From Stentor coeruleus (taxonomy: Eukaryota > Ciliophora > Heterotrichea > Heterotrichida > Stentoridae), in the NCBI GenBank assembly GCA_001970955.1, contig MPUH01000235.1:1-64000 (forward strand): a stretch of 64,000 nt of DNA, read 5' to 3'. The notes under the pieces were generated by a model that worked only from the letters and a program-made list of their open reading frames with translations, did not search any database and was not told the origin of the DNA. Made by a program: the position numbers and the translations under genes. How positions within the stretch are numbered: the stretch's first letter is position 1; each line of letters starts with the position of its first letter. Below, piece after piece: positions 1 through 10,214 of the stretch.

Positions 1-362
1 ATGTTTTGTTGTTTTAAAGGTATTTGAGGAACTGGCATCTGATTTTCTAGCTTATCTGTGGATATAATTAGATTTTGTTGTGCACTTTTATCAATCATAG
101 TATTAGGATTAGGTCTAAAAGGCAATGGATGCGCAAAAATTGGAAGTATTAGGATTAGGTCTAAAAGGCAATGGATGCGCAAAAATAGGAGGTTTCAACT
201 CTTGAGAATTTGCGTTTTTTATATCTGTTCCTGAGCTTCCAAGGTTTTTATCTAATATATTTGTTTTTTCAGGGATTAATATTGGAATATTTTGTTGTTT
301 TAAAGGTATTTGAGGAGCTGGTATCTGATATTCTAGCTTATTTGTGGATATAATTGGATTTG
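1..362. repeat. Dispersed direct repeat inside the left-edge gene
   Basis: Bases about 3-73 and 291-362 are near-identical copies. They encode the same Lys/Leu/Gln/Pro motif on the minus strand, so the protein probably has internal repeats that extend past the window. Confidence 0.75.
99..190. repeat. 46-nt tandem duplication
   Basis: Two adjacent 46-nt units, 99-144 and 145-190, differ at one base (141 versus 187). The unit length is not a multiple of three, so it shifts the minus-strand reading frame and creates the stop at 115. Confidence 0.85.
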
Positions 363-774
363 ATTTTGAAGGATCTTTTATACCTTCAGATAAAATATTA
401 GAAGCACTTTGTTGAGGCATTTTATCTGAGATTTGAATACATTTTGCATTTTCATTATGTATTTGCATGCCTAATTTTGGGGGAGCATTTAAAGGTGTTT
501 TGCTTGTTATCAATATAGAGTTTGGATTAGCAAAATAACTTTCTATGCTTTGAGGATTGATATTCATGTTTTGATTGCTTGTATAAGGATTTATAGGTGG
601 ACTCGGAATTGATGCTGATATGTTTTGCTGTGGAGGAGCTTTGATTCTTGAAGCATTTGAAGTTGTATATGATATGTAAGGGCTGAACATTGGAATACTC
701 CCATTATTATGCTGAGATAAAGGTAAGGGACTATCTGATGAAGAATCTTGAGAAGAACTTCTGGATGATGACAT
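115..774 (-). CDS. Low-complexity Pro/Asn/Ser-rich protein, 3' end disturbed, partial
   Basis: I do not recognise a family. The start at 774 gives a Ser-rich opening (MSSSRSSSQDSSSDSPLPLS), followed by about 200 residues rich in Pro, Asn, Gln and Ile with no domain or membrane segment. The open frame ends at 115, but this end is odd. A 46-nt tandem duplication (99-144 and 145-190) shifts the frame just before the stop. If the extra unit is ignored, the frame runs on to the left edge and encodes a second copy of a motif found at about 291-362 (IISTxKLExQxPxPQIPLKQ). The gene therefore probably continues beyond the window with internal repeats. The duplication may be real or an assembly slip. 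The flank to the right is G-rich on the plus strand, as expected upstream of a minus-strand gene. Confidence 0.55.
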   Translation of the reverse strand: MSSSRSSSQDSSSDSPLPLSQHNNGSIPMFSPYISYTTSNASRIKAPPQQNISASIPSPPINPYTSNQNMNINPQSIESYFANPNSILITSKTPLNAPPKLGMQIHNENAKCIQISDKMPQQSASNILSEGIKDPSKSNPIISTNKLEYQIPAPQIPLKQQNIPILIPEKTNILDKNLGSSGTDIKNANSQELKPPIFAHPLPFRPNPNTSNFCASIAF

Positions 775-1004
775 TAAATATAGAAAAGTTGATGTAATGG
801 GATATATGAAATATGGATGATAAGTTTAAGATGAGTTTATAAAGATTATTTATGGATGAGAATAATTTTTAAGGAAAGTTTGATTATTGGATAGCTTTTT
901 TGTGTAAAGGTTTTGGTTTATTTGTAGTTATTTTGGGATTTGGTTGATTTTGGGAATATAGATTGCTGTTTTATATAAAGTTTATATTTTTAATAGGATT
1001 TTAT

Positions 1005-1300
1005 CATGAAATAAGTATAAGGGTAATGAGGTTTTATAAAATTATCCCCAAATCCTTTGAAATGAAGATTTGGACTATCAGATATTCCTTTAACTTCAAC
1101 CAATAATAAATTATGCCTTTCAATAGTAAAAGCTACACTATCAATATATTATTCCAAACATAAATATCCTTATCAAACTCTGCTGAAAACAAAAGCTTGC
1201 ATTCTTGATTAAAAGTTTACAATAAAATTCTTCTTGGACTAATCAATATGATATCCCATAATATAATTTTTTTATCTCATAAACATGATATTAAAAACTC
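1005..1300 (-). pseudogene. Decayed WD40-repeat gene fragment
   Basis: This spacer carries a degraded coding segment on the minus strand. One frame reads LLFSAEFDKDIYVWNN, typical of a WD40 blade ending in a V-W-N strand. After a frame change near 1140 it continues IDSVAFTIERHNLLLVEVKG and runs to a stop near 1005. This order (LFSAxFDxDIxVWNxYIDxxxFxIxGHNxxLVxV) is familiar from large WD40 proteins of ciliates. There is also an in-frame stop upstream and no start codon. It looks like a relic of a host gene copy lying just 3' of the TBC-TLDc gene. The similarity is from memory of the family, not a search. Confidence 0.5.
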
Positions 1301-1440
1301 TAATTTATGTACTTTAATATAAAATTAACACCCACTCACTCTAATAAAATTTTAAATATAAAATAGCACCCACTCTAAAAAAAATTGAAATCCGCATATA
1401 AATATAATCATCATAGAATACCCATATTAAAATTCTAAAA

Positions 1441-2990
1441 CTATATAAAAGCAATTAATTCGCAAACCTGAACATTCATATTTCCCCCAAAAGCATTGCA
1501 ATCTCCAAACTCCTCAGTTTTACTCCACGTCAAAACTAAATTCTTATCAACAACTAACACCGGCACTTTCCTACCAATTTTAATCCCTTTTTTGCTTACC
1601 TTTAAACAAGTCTTCCTACTAGCTTTAAAAAACTTAATTTCCGGCTCTAAAAAGAAAATAAGACAATTTTGCTCAGGGTTATTAACATTACAATGTAAAG
1701 CCTGCTCAGAAAAAAAACCACAAATCTCATAACTTAACGTCAAAAATACACAAAGCATCGAAATGTTCATAGGAAAAGTACTTGATGCTGAAATTATATC
1801 ATGAAATTTAGGAGTATTGCTTGTATAAATAACCCTAGTTCCATGATTAGCATAAATAGGGTCAATATTATTGATAATTTCTTGCATATAAGCTTCTGAG
1901 ATTAGCATAGACAAGTTTAAACAAGAATTTTTAAGGTTTCTGGGTGTGCTTGGATCAGGTTCTTCATCATTAGAAACTCTAACCCTAAAAGCTTTTTTCA
2001 TTAAAACATGACAACTGTCTAAAGACATCGTATAGCTTTTAACCCTTCCTTTTAATCCAAGACCATTACCAGTTTTATCATTACAAACTTCAACAAAAAC
2101 TTGGGATATAAATTTTTCTAACACGATAATTCCTTCAACCAAAAAAGTCATAAGGATTTTTAACACACACGATACGCGAAAATACCCTATAAAAAGTTTT
2201 ATAATCATATCCCAAATAGTTTTTTCTATATCTTTAACAGAAAAAAGTTCAATAAGTTTTGGTTCTTCTCTTATAGATATAGCAGCAGCATTTGCAATGA
2301 ATTCTTTACATACATTTTTATCTTGAATTAAATAAGTTGTTTCAGTGTTTTCTATAAGTTTGCAACATAATAAAAAAACTTCTTCTTCGTTTAAGTAAAT
2401 AAGTAAAATTGAGATTAAAGTTGGTAACTGGGGACAATATTTTATAGTGTCATAAACCTTGTAAAGTGCCCAAAGGATACGTTTGAGGGCAATAAGACCT
2501 GCTGAGTTTATATAGAATTTAGGAACTGCTATATCGATGCGTTCAACAGAACTAAAAGTTGGCACAGTTAAGAAATGTTCTGGTATCATTCCCTACATAA
2601 TTTAATACTTCAAAATTCTCTTTGATAATTTTCCAATAAGTGTCATCAGGGATGATTTGAAAAAGCTTTAAAATTACATCACGAGACATTGAATCAGGAA
2701 CTCCACTACATAATAATTTACGCTCTTATATATTGTTTCCATTGATGATATAAATCTCTATTAAACAAACCCTCTCCAGCAATTGAGCTTCTTTTTTTAA
2801 GTGTTCCTTGTATACGTCGCCATAATATATGATATTGGAATTGGTGAATTTCATATGTGCTTTCATCAATTTCTTTATAAAAACCTGGTTTGAATAAAAA
2901 ACCTGCAGTTCTTACCCAACTATCGTTTTTAGTTATATATGTACTTTTTTTTGTATCATCTCTATACATTGTTTGACATGCTAGACCCAT
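1441..2990 (-). CDS. TBC-TLDc domain protein (TBC1D24-like), three exons
   Basis: Two 16-nt introns, 2706-2721 and 2593-2608 (both GT..TAG), join three exons (2990-2722, 2705-2609, 2592-1441) into one frame of 505 residues. The N-terminal half resembles a TBC Rab-GAP domain: YIRAGVPDSMSRDVILKLF, then the block KRILWALY..IKYCPQLP with an acidic LNEEEVF helix. The C-terminal half resembles a TLDc domain: a FFLEPEIKFFKAS strand, then EEFGDCNAFGGN and the final strand VQVCELIAFI. TBC plus TLDc is the architecture of TBC1D24, linked to vesicle traffic and oxidative-stress protection. The usual TBC arginine finger is not obvious, so GAP activity is uncertain. Without splicing, the middle exon is lost. 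Confidence 0.8.
2593..2608 (-). other. 16-nt intron
   Basis: Reads gtattaaattatgtag on the minus strand. It joins KENFE to GMIPEHFLTVP in frame. It has A at -6 from the 3' end. Confidence 0.85.
2706..2721 (-). other. 16-nt intron
   Basis: Reads gtaaattattatgtag on the minus strand. Removing it avoids the TAA stop in exon 1 and continues the TBC domain as IRAGVPDS. It has A at -6 from the 3' end. Confidence 0.85.
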
Positions 2991-3637
2991 TTATGCTTAT
3001 TATATATATTTTGATCAGTTTTTTATATAGAAATTGATTAGTAAATTTTACATGGAAATAAGATTTGGTTTGTGGATTTTGTATGATTGAGGATAAGATA
3101 GAGAAGGATGCTGAATATTTTATACTTTGTGGAGGGTTTTAGGTATAGATGAAGAGTTTTTGTTTTGATTAGGAAGATGGGGAAGTTTGATTGGGTAATT
3201 TGAAGCTGACTTTTTTTATTGGAGATTTGGTAAGGGTTTTTTTATAATGGAACTTGGATATGTATGATTTTGAAGACTTTAAGATTTTATGAGAGTTGGA
3301 AGATGGTGATTTTTTATTATTGAGGTATGTTGGATTAGGCATAGATTAATGTGATTTTTGTAGCGGCTGAAGATATTTTATTTTTTATTTTACTAGGGTT
3401 AAGCTCAATATACTCTCAAGGCTGATTGCATCATAAACACAAGCTACATCTTCATCATAAATATGCAAAATTATTTCATAATAAAAATTTCAATAAATCT
3501 ACTAAAACTGAAAAAAAAAATCCATCCTGTTCCCAAAAACAAAACAAAAAAAGCCTTATCTCAACCAATATCACTTCAAACTAAACCATTATTTCCTATA
3601 TCATCCAATCTAATTTTTATACAAATCCATAACTTAA
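2991..3637. other. Intergenic, strand-asymmetric
   Basis: Between two minus-strand genes. The plus strand is G/T-rich from 2991 to about 3340 (upstream of the TBC-TLDc gene), then A/C-rich (downstream of the kinase). The 65-codon open frame at 3463-3660 lies in the C-rich part, is Lys-rich and resembles nothing. I see no gene. Confidence 0.6.
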
Positions 3638-4963
3638 CTACTTTTTTTCTATCCCAGTAGGTGACTTTATACTTTTTTTCTCACCAAGTGATACTTTTGT
3701 AGGCGATTTATTATTCGTTGAAATTTTCCCAACTTTAGCAGTACCCCTCACATTTTTTGTCCTACATAAAAAATACTCATTCTTATTAGTACTTTTTCCT
3801 TTAGTTGCTTGTGAAAAAGTCCCAACTTTTTTCTTATTTGGAGATTTCGCTTCTTCTGCTACAACATCTTCATCAGAATCTGAACTTAAACTTGCATCTC
3901 CATCATATTTATACTTATAGAGATGTTCAGTGATTTTTACAAGATTCCATCTTTTAAGAGGATTTACTCTGAGCATACCTTTTATGAGTTTATGCCAAGG
4001 TTTTGATATAGAATTTCTTAGTGGAGGATATTCAGCTTTAAGAATTTTTGGGATAACTTCATCTTGATACTCGCCATTAAAAGGTAAATTTTTCATTAGT
4101 AGTGAGTAAAAAATACACCCCATACTCCAAACATCAAGTGCCGGATTAGCTCTGTTATCTGTTCCAGATAAAACCTCTGGGGCAATATATAATAAACTTC
4201 CAGCATCACTTCTTTCTCCAGTTGCCCCAACTGCAAATATTCCAGCAATACCAAAATCAACTATTTTTATCTGTGTCTTTGATGAATTAGAAAAAAGTAT
4301 ATTTTCTAACTTAAGGTCTCTATGAATAACTTTTGAATTATGACAATATCTTATTGCCTCAGCTATCTGACAAGCTAAATTATAAACTTCACTTTCAGGT
4401 AAAGGAAACTTTTGCTCGATATAATCTTTTATTTCACCACCACTACAATATTCCATAACAAAACATATTTTTCCATCACAGTCAAATGCATCTTCTAATA
4501 CAACTATGTTTGGATGTTTTAACCCACGAAGGACTCCGATTTCTGAATACACACGGTTGACATCTTCTGGGGAAAAAATTGTCCTTGTGTCGACGAATTT
4601 TATTGCCACTTGCTTGCCTGTAAGTTTGTGTTCATAAAGATGTACTGATCCAAAACCTCCTTCCCCTAAAATCGATAATTCTTTGTAAATTGCCATACTT
4701 GAGCTTTTTAAAAACTCTTCACCTTGAGAAATAAAAACTGGCTCTTCAGGGTTCATGTATTCCATATCATCGTCTGAAAGCTCACCTCCAGTTGAGTCAT
4801 AAAGGATACATTTAACATGATGAGGGATATGCAATTTTTCTTTGCATTCAGTCATAAGCTCATTAATACCCTTTCTCTTGTGCACAAATGCTTCACAGGT
4901 TTTGTCAATGTTTCCGTTCATTATTATGGTGATCTATATGGACTTTACCTTAGTTGATTCCAT
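3638..4963 (-). CDS. Doublecortin-domain Ser/Thr kinase (DCLK-like)
   Basis: A 15-nt first exon (4963-4949, MESTK) is joined by a 15-nt intron (4934-4948) to the main exon, giving about 436 residues. The extra residues complete the first strand (KITIIMNGN) of a doublecortin-like domain at about 5-82, which ends VFISQGEEF. The kinase domain, about residues 90-345, has GEGGFGSV, the lysine in VAIKF, HRDLKLEN, DFGIAG and APEVL, so all catalytic residues are present. The tail is rich in Lys, Ser and Asp. Doublecortin domains bind microtubules, so a cytoskeletal kinase of the CAMK group is likely. It is unrelated to the Met-Gly-Cys kinases elsewhere in the window. Starting at the first ATG of the long exon (4921) would cut into the doublecortin fold. 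Confidence 0.85.
4934..4948 (-). other. 15-nt intron after a 15-nt exon
   Basis: Reads gtaaagtccatatag on the minus strand, phase 0, with A at -6. It links a five-codon first exon to the doublecortin domain. Confidence 0.75.
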
Positions 4964-5257
4964 TTTTTATAAGTATAAGACCATAAAAGGTTCATAAAAT
5001 ATATACGAATACTCTTATATCATATAAACTACCATAACTAATCACGATTCTCTAATCCTTATCACATCATTTAACTTATAACCCAAAACCTAAATCTTCT
5101 AACAAAATCTTCCCAAAAACACATTATTCCTCCACAAAATCACAACAAATCCTATAACCTAAAAAACTCTTCCAAACTCTTGAAACCTCCAAAGCTTAAG
5201 CATACTGATTTTACATTTTGGGGGCCTAGATCTAATCATTTGTATCTATCTTATAAA

Positions 5258-7531
5258 ATGGAAAATGCAATCAGTGAAGATTTCAAACTTTTTGGCGGGG
5301 ATCCAAAAACAAATACTACAACTAGTCAAATTCTCAATAATCTGTCATCAATGCCTATAGAAAATAATTTAACAAAAGAATTGGTATACTCAGTATATTT
5401 CCAAAAAATCGATAAAAAAAAACTTAATCCATTAGAGAATGGGGTGTTGATTTTGAAATCAGGGTGTATATATTTGTTAAATGAAAATCATGAGGAAGTA
5501 CTTGAAAAAACTATTGAAAAAAAAGTGACTTCTTTTGAAAATGATGAAGTTTTTCAGATATCGAATTTTGAGATAGAAATTATATCTCAAGTACCAAATT
5601 CAAAGATTAAGTCGGTGTTGACGCCGGCAAATAGCTCGCCTAGACAGCAACTTATTTATCAGCCTTGTATTAAAAGAAGCCCTGAAATTATTAAGAAGCC
5701 TCAGTTTCTCACAATACCCGAAGGATCTCTTGTCCTCGACGAAAGCAAAAAAGCTTTCGTCGACCCATCAATCAACAAATTCCTCAAAAACTATCAACGT
5801 GAAGGTATACAATTTCTCTACGACTGTGTTACAGGAATTAAAGTCCCAAAACACTATGGAGGTATTCTAGCTGATGCAATGGGTTTAGGTAAAACCTTAA
5901 CAACTCTATCTTTAATATCAGCCTTAACTCGTCAAGGTAGTGAAACTCAATCAACATTTAAAAAATGTATCGTCATATGTCCAGCAACTCTAGTCGATAA
6001 TTGGGAACTTGAAGTACGTAAATGGTTTAATGAACGCTTCGCATATGTAAAAATTTCAGGTAAAAAATCAGAAAAAAAAAAAAAAATCGACATGTTCTGT
6101 AAAAGCTCAATATCTCTTTTACTTATAAGCTATGAAACTTTTTCAATATATGCAGGGGTTTTAGATAAAGTGTGTGATTTTGTTATCTGTGATGAAGCCC
6201 ATAAAATCAAAAACCACTTAACAAGAAACTACAAAGCTATAGATGGGTTAAAATGCAAACATAGGGTTTTGATAACAGGAACTCCTTTACAAAATTACAT
6301 AAGAGAGTTTTTTACTTGTCTAAACCTTGTCAATGAAAATATTCTTGGTAGTTGGGATTATTTTAAATACTATTACGCTAAAGTTATACAAGATGCACAA
6401 GAACCTAAAGCAAGTGAGAAAAAAAAAGAATTAGCTCAAGAAAGATCTGAAGAACTATGGAAAATATCTAAAAGTTTTATGTTAAGAAGGACTGGGGATA
6501 TACTTCAACAAACCCTTCCTCCAAAACATGAATATGTTGTTTTTTTACAATTATGCGAACTCCAAGAACAATTGTATCTCAACTTTCTTAAGTCTAAAAT
6601 TGCTCATGATGCTGTGGCAAATGGGTATAATGAGTCAGTTTTAGCTTTAATAGACATGTTGAGAAAAATCACAAACCATCCTGACCTTGTGTATTTTCGA
6701 GAACCAAAATGTAATGCTTTATATGTTGATTGGAAGTCATCGTTAAAATTATTTTCTTCAGATTACACTGAGAACTTTGATAGGTCTTGTTTTTCTATAA
6801 AAGTCCAATTTGTTATAAGTCTTGCTTCATTTTGTATATCAAATAAAGAAAAACTTATAATTGTCTCGAATTACACAAAAGTTTTAGATATGATTCAACC
6901 TTATTTAGACTACAGAAAATATCGTTTTTTACGTTTAGATGGTAATACTATGCTTAAAAACCGAACTAATATAGTCACAGAATTTAATGATTATCAGGAT
7001 TATAGTATTTTATTACTTAGTAGCAAAGCTGGGGGTTGTGGGCTTAATATAATTGGAGCTTCAAGAATGGTACTTTTTGACCCGGATTGGAACCCGAAAA
7101 ATGATCAACAAGCTATGGCGAGGGTATGGAGAGAAGGACAAAAGAAAGAAGTTCATATTTATCGACTTTTTATATATGGGACAATTGAAGAAAAAATGCT
7201 TCAAAGGCAAACTTCAAAAGATAATCTTAGTCTACATGTTGTTGATGCTCAAAAAAAAAGCAGCCTTTTTAGCAAAGCTTTTCTTAAAGAGATTTTCGCT
7301 TTTAATAAAACAGTACAGAGCCCTTTACCTGAAACGGAATTGAGGCTTTTGACGAATTCATGGCTTGATTTGATGAATGTGAATATAGAAAAAGTATGTG
7401 AGTTGAAACCGGAATGGGAAGACTTAAAAGAAGAAAAATGTATATTATCACAACCTAAAGCTTCGATGTCTAATGGAGAACAGAGTGAATACAATAGTAC
7501 GACAAAAAAAAATAGTCTGAGGATTGATTGA
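5258..7531 (+). CDS. RAD54: SNF2-family ATPase, RAD54-like
   Basis: About 757 residues. The helicase motifs run in order: DAMGLGKT (Walker A, about residue 204), DEAHKIKN (about 311), ITGTPLQN, RLDGNT, SSKAGGCGLNIIGAS, then WNPKNDQQAMARVWREGQ followed by YRLFIYGTIEEKMLQRQ. The last block is characteristic of RAD54/RAD54B, which remodel DNA around RAD51 filaments in homologous recombination. The start is the first in-frame ATG. The frame stays open upstream to before 5180, but that part has no ATG and looks like the usual C-rich leader. The stop is TGA followed at once by TAA. The 5' neighbour is divergent and the 3' neighbour convergent. Confidence 0.85.
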   Translation: MENAISEDFKLFGGDPKTNTTTSQILNNLSSMPIENNLTKELVYSVYFQKIDKKKLNPLENGVLILKSGCIYLLNENHEEVLEKTIEKKVTSFENDEVFQISNFEIEIISQVPNSKIKSVLTPANSSPRQQLIYQPCIKRSPEIIKKPQFLTIPEGSLVLDESKKAFVDPSINKFLKNYQREGIQFLYDCVTGIKVPKHYGGILADAMGLGKTLTTLSLISALTRQGSETQSTFKKCIVICPATLVDNWELEVRKWFNERFAYVKISGKKSEKKKKIDMFCKSSISLLLISYETFSIYAGVLDKVCDFVICDEAHKIKNHLTRNYKAIDGLKCKHRVLITGTPLQNYIREFFTCLNLVNENILGSWDYFKYYYAKVIQDAQEPKASEKKKELAQERSEELWKISKSFMLRRTGDILQQTLPPKHEYVVFLQLCELQEQLYLNFLKSKIAHDAVANGYNESVLALIDMLRKITNHPDLVYFREPKCNALYVDWKSSLKLFSSDYTENFDRSCFSIKVQFVISLASFCISNKEKLIIVSNYTKVLDMIQPYLDYRKYRFLRLDGNTMLKNRTNIVTEFNDYQDYSILLLSSKAGGCGLNIIGASRMVLFDPDWNPKNDQQAMARVWREGQKKEVHIYRLFIYGTIEEKMLQRQTSKDNLSLHVVDAQKKSSLFSKAFLKEIFAFNKTVQSPLPETELRLLTNSWLDLMNVNIEKVCELKPEWEDLKEEKCILSQPKASMSNGEQSEYNSTTKKNSLRID

Positions 7532-8005
7532 TAATTAATTTGTTGATGTTTTATTGATAAAAATACTTTTAATAATATGATAGATATTTTTGGTACTGAT
7601 ATAAAATATTATTACAATTTATATTGGTATTTTATAAGATATTGGTGAATAGATTATATTGTATTTAAGGTTATTAGGTATATAAAATAAGGATTATGGT
7701 ATAGGAGTTTAAATATTAGGTTTAGGTTTAGGCTTAGGTTTATATGATTGAATTAGAAATAATATCTGTAATACTTAAACTATATATCTAAGCTAATCTG
7801 CATAACAACATTAAATTATAAGTAATAAAATTCAAACTACTCACCCAATACTACAAAATATCCATTTTAAAAAACTGTATCTTTATTATGACTCAAACAT
7901 ACAAATGACTTCCTTTAATTATATGAAAAAACTATCACCAAGTTTTCTATAATCATATATACAAATTGATCATAATTTCTAGAACTAGTAAACTATCTTA
8001 AATAT
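7532..8005. other. Intergenic between convergent genes
   Basis: G/T-rich to about 7745, then A/C-rich. The switch sits between the two 3' ends. I see no gene. Confidence 0.6.
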
Positions 8006-8467
8006 TTACTGGGACAATATTAGTGCTATAATGAGTCCGTAAAGTCCTAGAGCTTCAGCAAAGATAAGAATAAGAATCATGCCGACAAAGATCTTATCTT
8101 GCTGGGCATTCGCACGAACACCCGAGTCCCCAACAATTCCGATGGCCATCCCAGCAGCTAGAGAGCTTAAGCCACAACAAAGCCCTGAAGCTAAATGCTT
8201 ATACCCATCATAGTACTTATAGTTTGTATCGCTGATTTTTTGTATAAGAATGACTGCGACAATAAGCCCATAGATACCAAGAACACCAGCCATGACAACT
8301 GGGATAATTGATTTCATAATAAGCTCAGGCTTGATTACACCCATTGATGAAATTCCGACACCACTCTTTGCTGTCCCGTATGCTGCGCCTAGATTTGCAA
8401 AAACTAATGCGCTTGTCACTCCCATGAATCCAAAAAAGGCTTGAGTTGTTACTTCTTCGGTAGCCAT
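8006..8467 (-). CDS. V-type proton ATPase 16 kDa proteolipid subunit c
   Basis: A 153-residue protein with four hydrophobic helices in two similar halves, the usual size and plan of the V-ATPase c subunit. The proton-carrying glutamate is Glu138 in [12 protein letters not shown] in the fourth helix. The first helix pair has the glycine-rich [14 protein letters not shown] and the second [18 protein letters not shown]. In the V0 rotor it carries protons across membranes of acidic compartments such as food and contractile vacuoles. Codons are richer in G and C than in neighbouring genes, which suggests high expression. No intron is needed. Confidence 0.96.
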   Translation of the reverse strand: MATEEVTTQAFFGFMGVTSALVFANLGAAYGTAKSGVGISSMGVIKPELIMKSIIPVVMAGVLGIYGLIVAVILIQKISDTNYKYYDGYKHLASGLCCGLSSLAAGMAIGIVGDSGVRANAQQDKIFVGMILILIFAEALGLYGLIIALILSQ

Positions 8468-9410
8468 TGTTTTTTTATATTAGCGACCATATTAGGAAGA
8501 TAAACTAAGAGAAAGAGTTTTTGTTTTGAGTTTTTAGAGGAAAGTTTGGTATAGGTATTGATTAAGAGTGTATTTGATGTTGAGACTATTGAAGTGTATT
8601 CTTTGGATTCTTTTAATTTTGAAAATGGGTGTTAGAAAGCTTTTTGGGTTTGAGATTGGGAATTTTATGTTTTATATGAGTTGATTGATGTGAAAAAAAG
8701 CTTGTGAATTGGAAGTGGATAGGTTTGTTGGGTTAGTGATAAGATGAGTGTTTTTATGTTGAAAAGAGGATTTTTAGTTTAGGTTTTTTATGCCGATAGG
8801 ATTTTATTTCGAAGAGTTTGGCTTTGGTGATGGACTTTGTGAGTATAACTGGAGTTAGATAGATAAAATGATTTGTCTTATTTTTTTCAATGGAGTTTAG
8901 GGTTTTTAAGCATATTTTTAGAGGAAATGCTTTAAACTCTTCACCAATACTCCAATTTCTCTAAAAACTAACTTTATCATACATCAAAAAATGCCTATTT
9001 TATACTAACTACCCTTATCTTCAGCATGTTTATACAACTCCCAATAACCTAAAATCTTCACCACATAAAACAACCCCTTTATCAATTTATCCTAAATATA
9101 ACCTAAAGAAAAAGAAATCCTCTTTCATATAATTTTCCTATTAAAACATAAAAAATCAACAACAAAAAACAAAATCAGTTTAATTTTTCTCTTCACTCTA
9201 GTCTTTTAAAATAAAATTTGTAGAAATAGTCTTCACTGATGATATCGATTTTATCTGATTTTTAGATATACACTAACAAATTCTTATATATTTTTCTTAT
9301 AATATATCAAAAATATTGTATATCATTCATAATTATCTCAGTTAGCTCAAATAATTCACTCAAATTCATACAAACTAAATAAAGGGGCCCTAAAAATCTT
9401 ATCATTTATT
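8468..9410. other. Intergenic, strand-asymmetric
   Basis: Plus strand G/T-rich to about 8930 (upstream of the V-ATPase gene), then A/C-rich (downstream of the next minus gene). I see no gene. Confidence 0.6.
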
Positions 9411-10214
9411 TTAATCTAAAACATAAGGATTTCCATTCATAATATTGTCTATATCAGATATCATCCATTGTTTTTCTAGAAAAGCATCTTCTTTTTCTGT
9501 AGCTATTTTCATTATACTTTCTAGGTCTCCTCTTAAAATTCCTTCGAATTGTGTTGTTGTTCTAAATATCTCAGCTTCAAATTGTATTAGATGTGTTTCT
9601 TGGTAACGATCTTCATTTTGGATTTCTTTATTGTTTTGAGTAAGAATTAGAGGGTTAAGGCTTTCTAATTTTGCAATGACAGACATCATTAGGTTTAGTG
9701 GAGCATTGCCGTTTACATAAAGGTCCATAAGTTCTATTTCCTTCCTCCATTCATCCTCATCTATCCCACTTTCCTCAATTTTCTCTTTAAGCTTTTCCAT
9801 ATTAATCAAACTTTCATCTGATGAAGCTTTCCCAATAAACATATAGTTTTTCTTCTTAAAATTTTTCTTCCTTTCAAATTCCACACCAAAATGCAACTTA
9901 AAATCATACAATTCAACCTTTGGTTCCTGATAATCAAGCATCTTGAAAAAAAACCCAGAATTGTTTAACTCTAAAAGCCCAAGTTCGATTTTTTCTTTAA
10001 GCCCAGGTTCAATCATATCTCTCAATGGATAGATTTTATTGTTTCCATAAGCTTGACATAAATCTTTGAAATACTGGGAAAATGTTGTCTTTATTATACT
10101 CTCAGATTTCAATAAACTCATGCTGATTGGGGAAAGATTTATTGGAAAAGATTGTGTTTTAAATGCCCAAAGGGTTTGAGTGGTTATAGACCTTGTGGCA
10201 CTTAAATAAAACAT
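9411..10214 (-). CDS. Putative mitochondrial protein, possibly Tim44/mL45-like
   Basis: A 267-residue protein. The first 30 or so residues hold Arg, Lys, Ser and Thr but almost no acidic residues (MFYLSATRSITTQTLWAFKT), as in a mitochondrial presequence. The rest is an alpha/beta mix: a helix with YFKDLCQAYGN, MIEPGLKEKIELGLLEL, a strand with VELYDFKLHFG, an acidic helical insert, and a last part QFEAEIFRTTTQF..EKQWMISDIDNI. This order loosely resembles the Tim44/mL45 fold, where a final W..xDID strand is common. The call rests on pattern only. It could instead be a ciliate-specific mitochondrial protein. Confidence 0.4.
   Translation of the reverse strand: MFYLSATRSITTQTLWAFKTQSFPINLSPISMSLLKSESIIKTTFSQYFKDLCQAYGNNKIYPLRDMIEPGLKEKIELGLLELNNSGFFFKMLDYQEPKVELYDFKLHFGVEFERKKNFKKKNYMFIGKASSDESLINMEKLKEKIEESGIDEDEWRKEIELMDLYVNGNAPLNLMMSVIAKLESLNPLILTQNNKEIQNEDRYQETHLIQFEAEIFRTTTQFEGILRGDLESIMKIATEKEDAFLEKQWMISDIDNIMNGNPYVLD

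Noticed and set aside
3463-3660. 65-codon plus-strand frame, Lys/Asn/Ile-rich
   Set aside because: It lies in the C-rich 3' flank of a minus-strand gene and has no domain or leader; composition alone opens the frame.
5180-5257. Upstream extension of the RAD54-like frame from a TTG
   Set aside because: There is no ATG and no short intron that would add one; the first ATG at 5258 is preferred, though the frame stays open.
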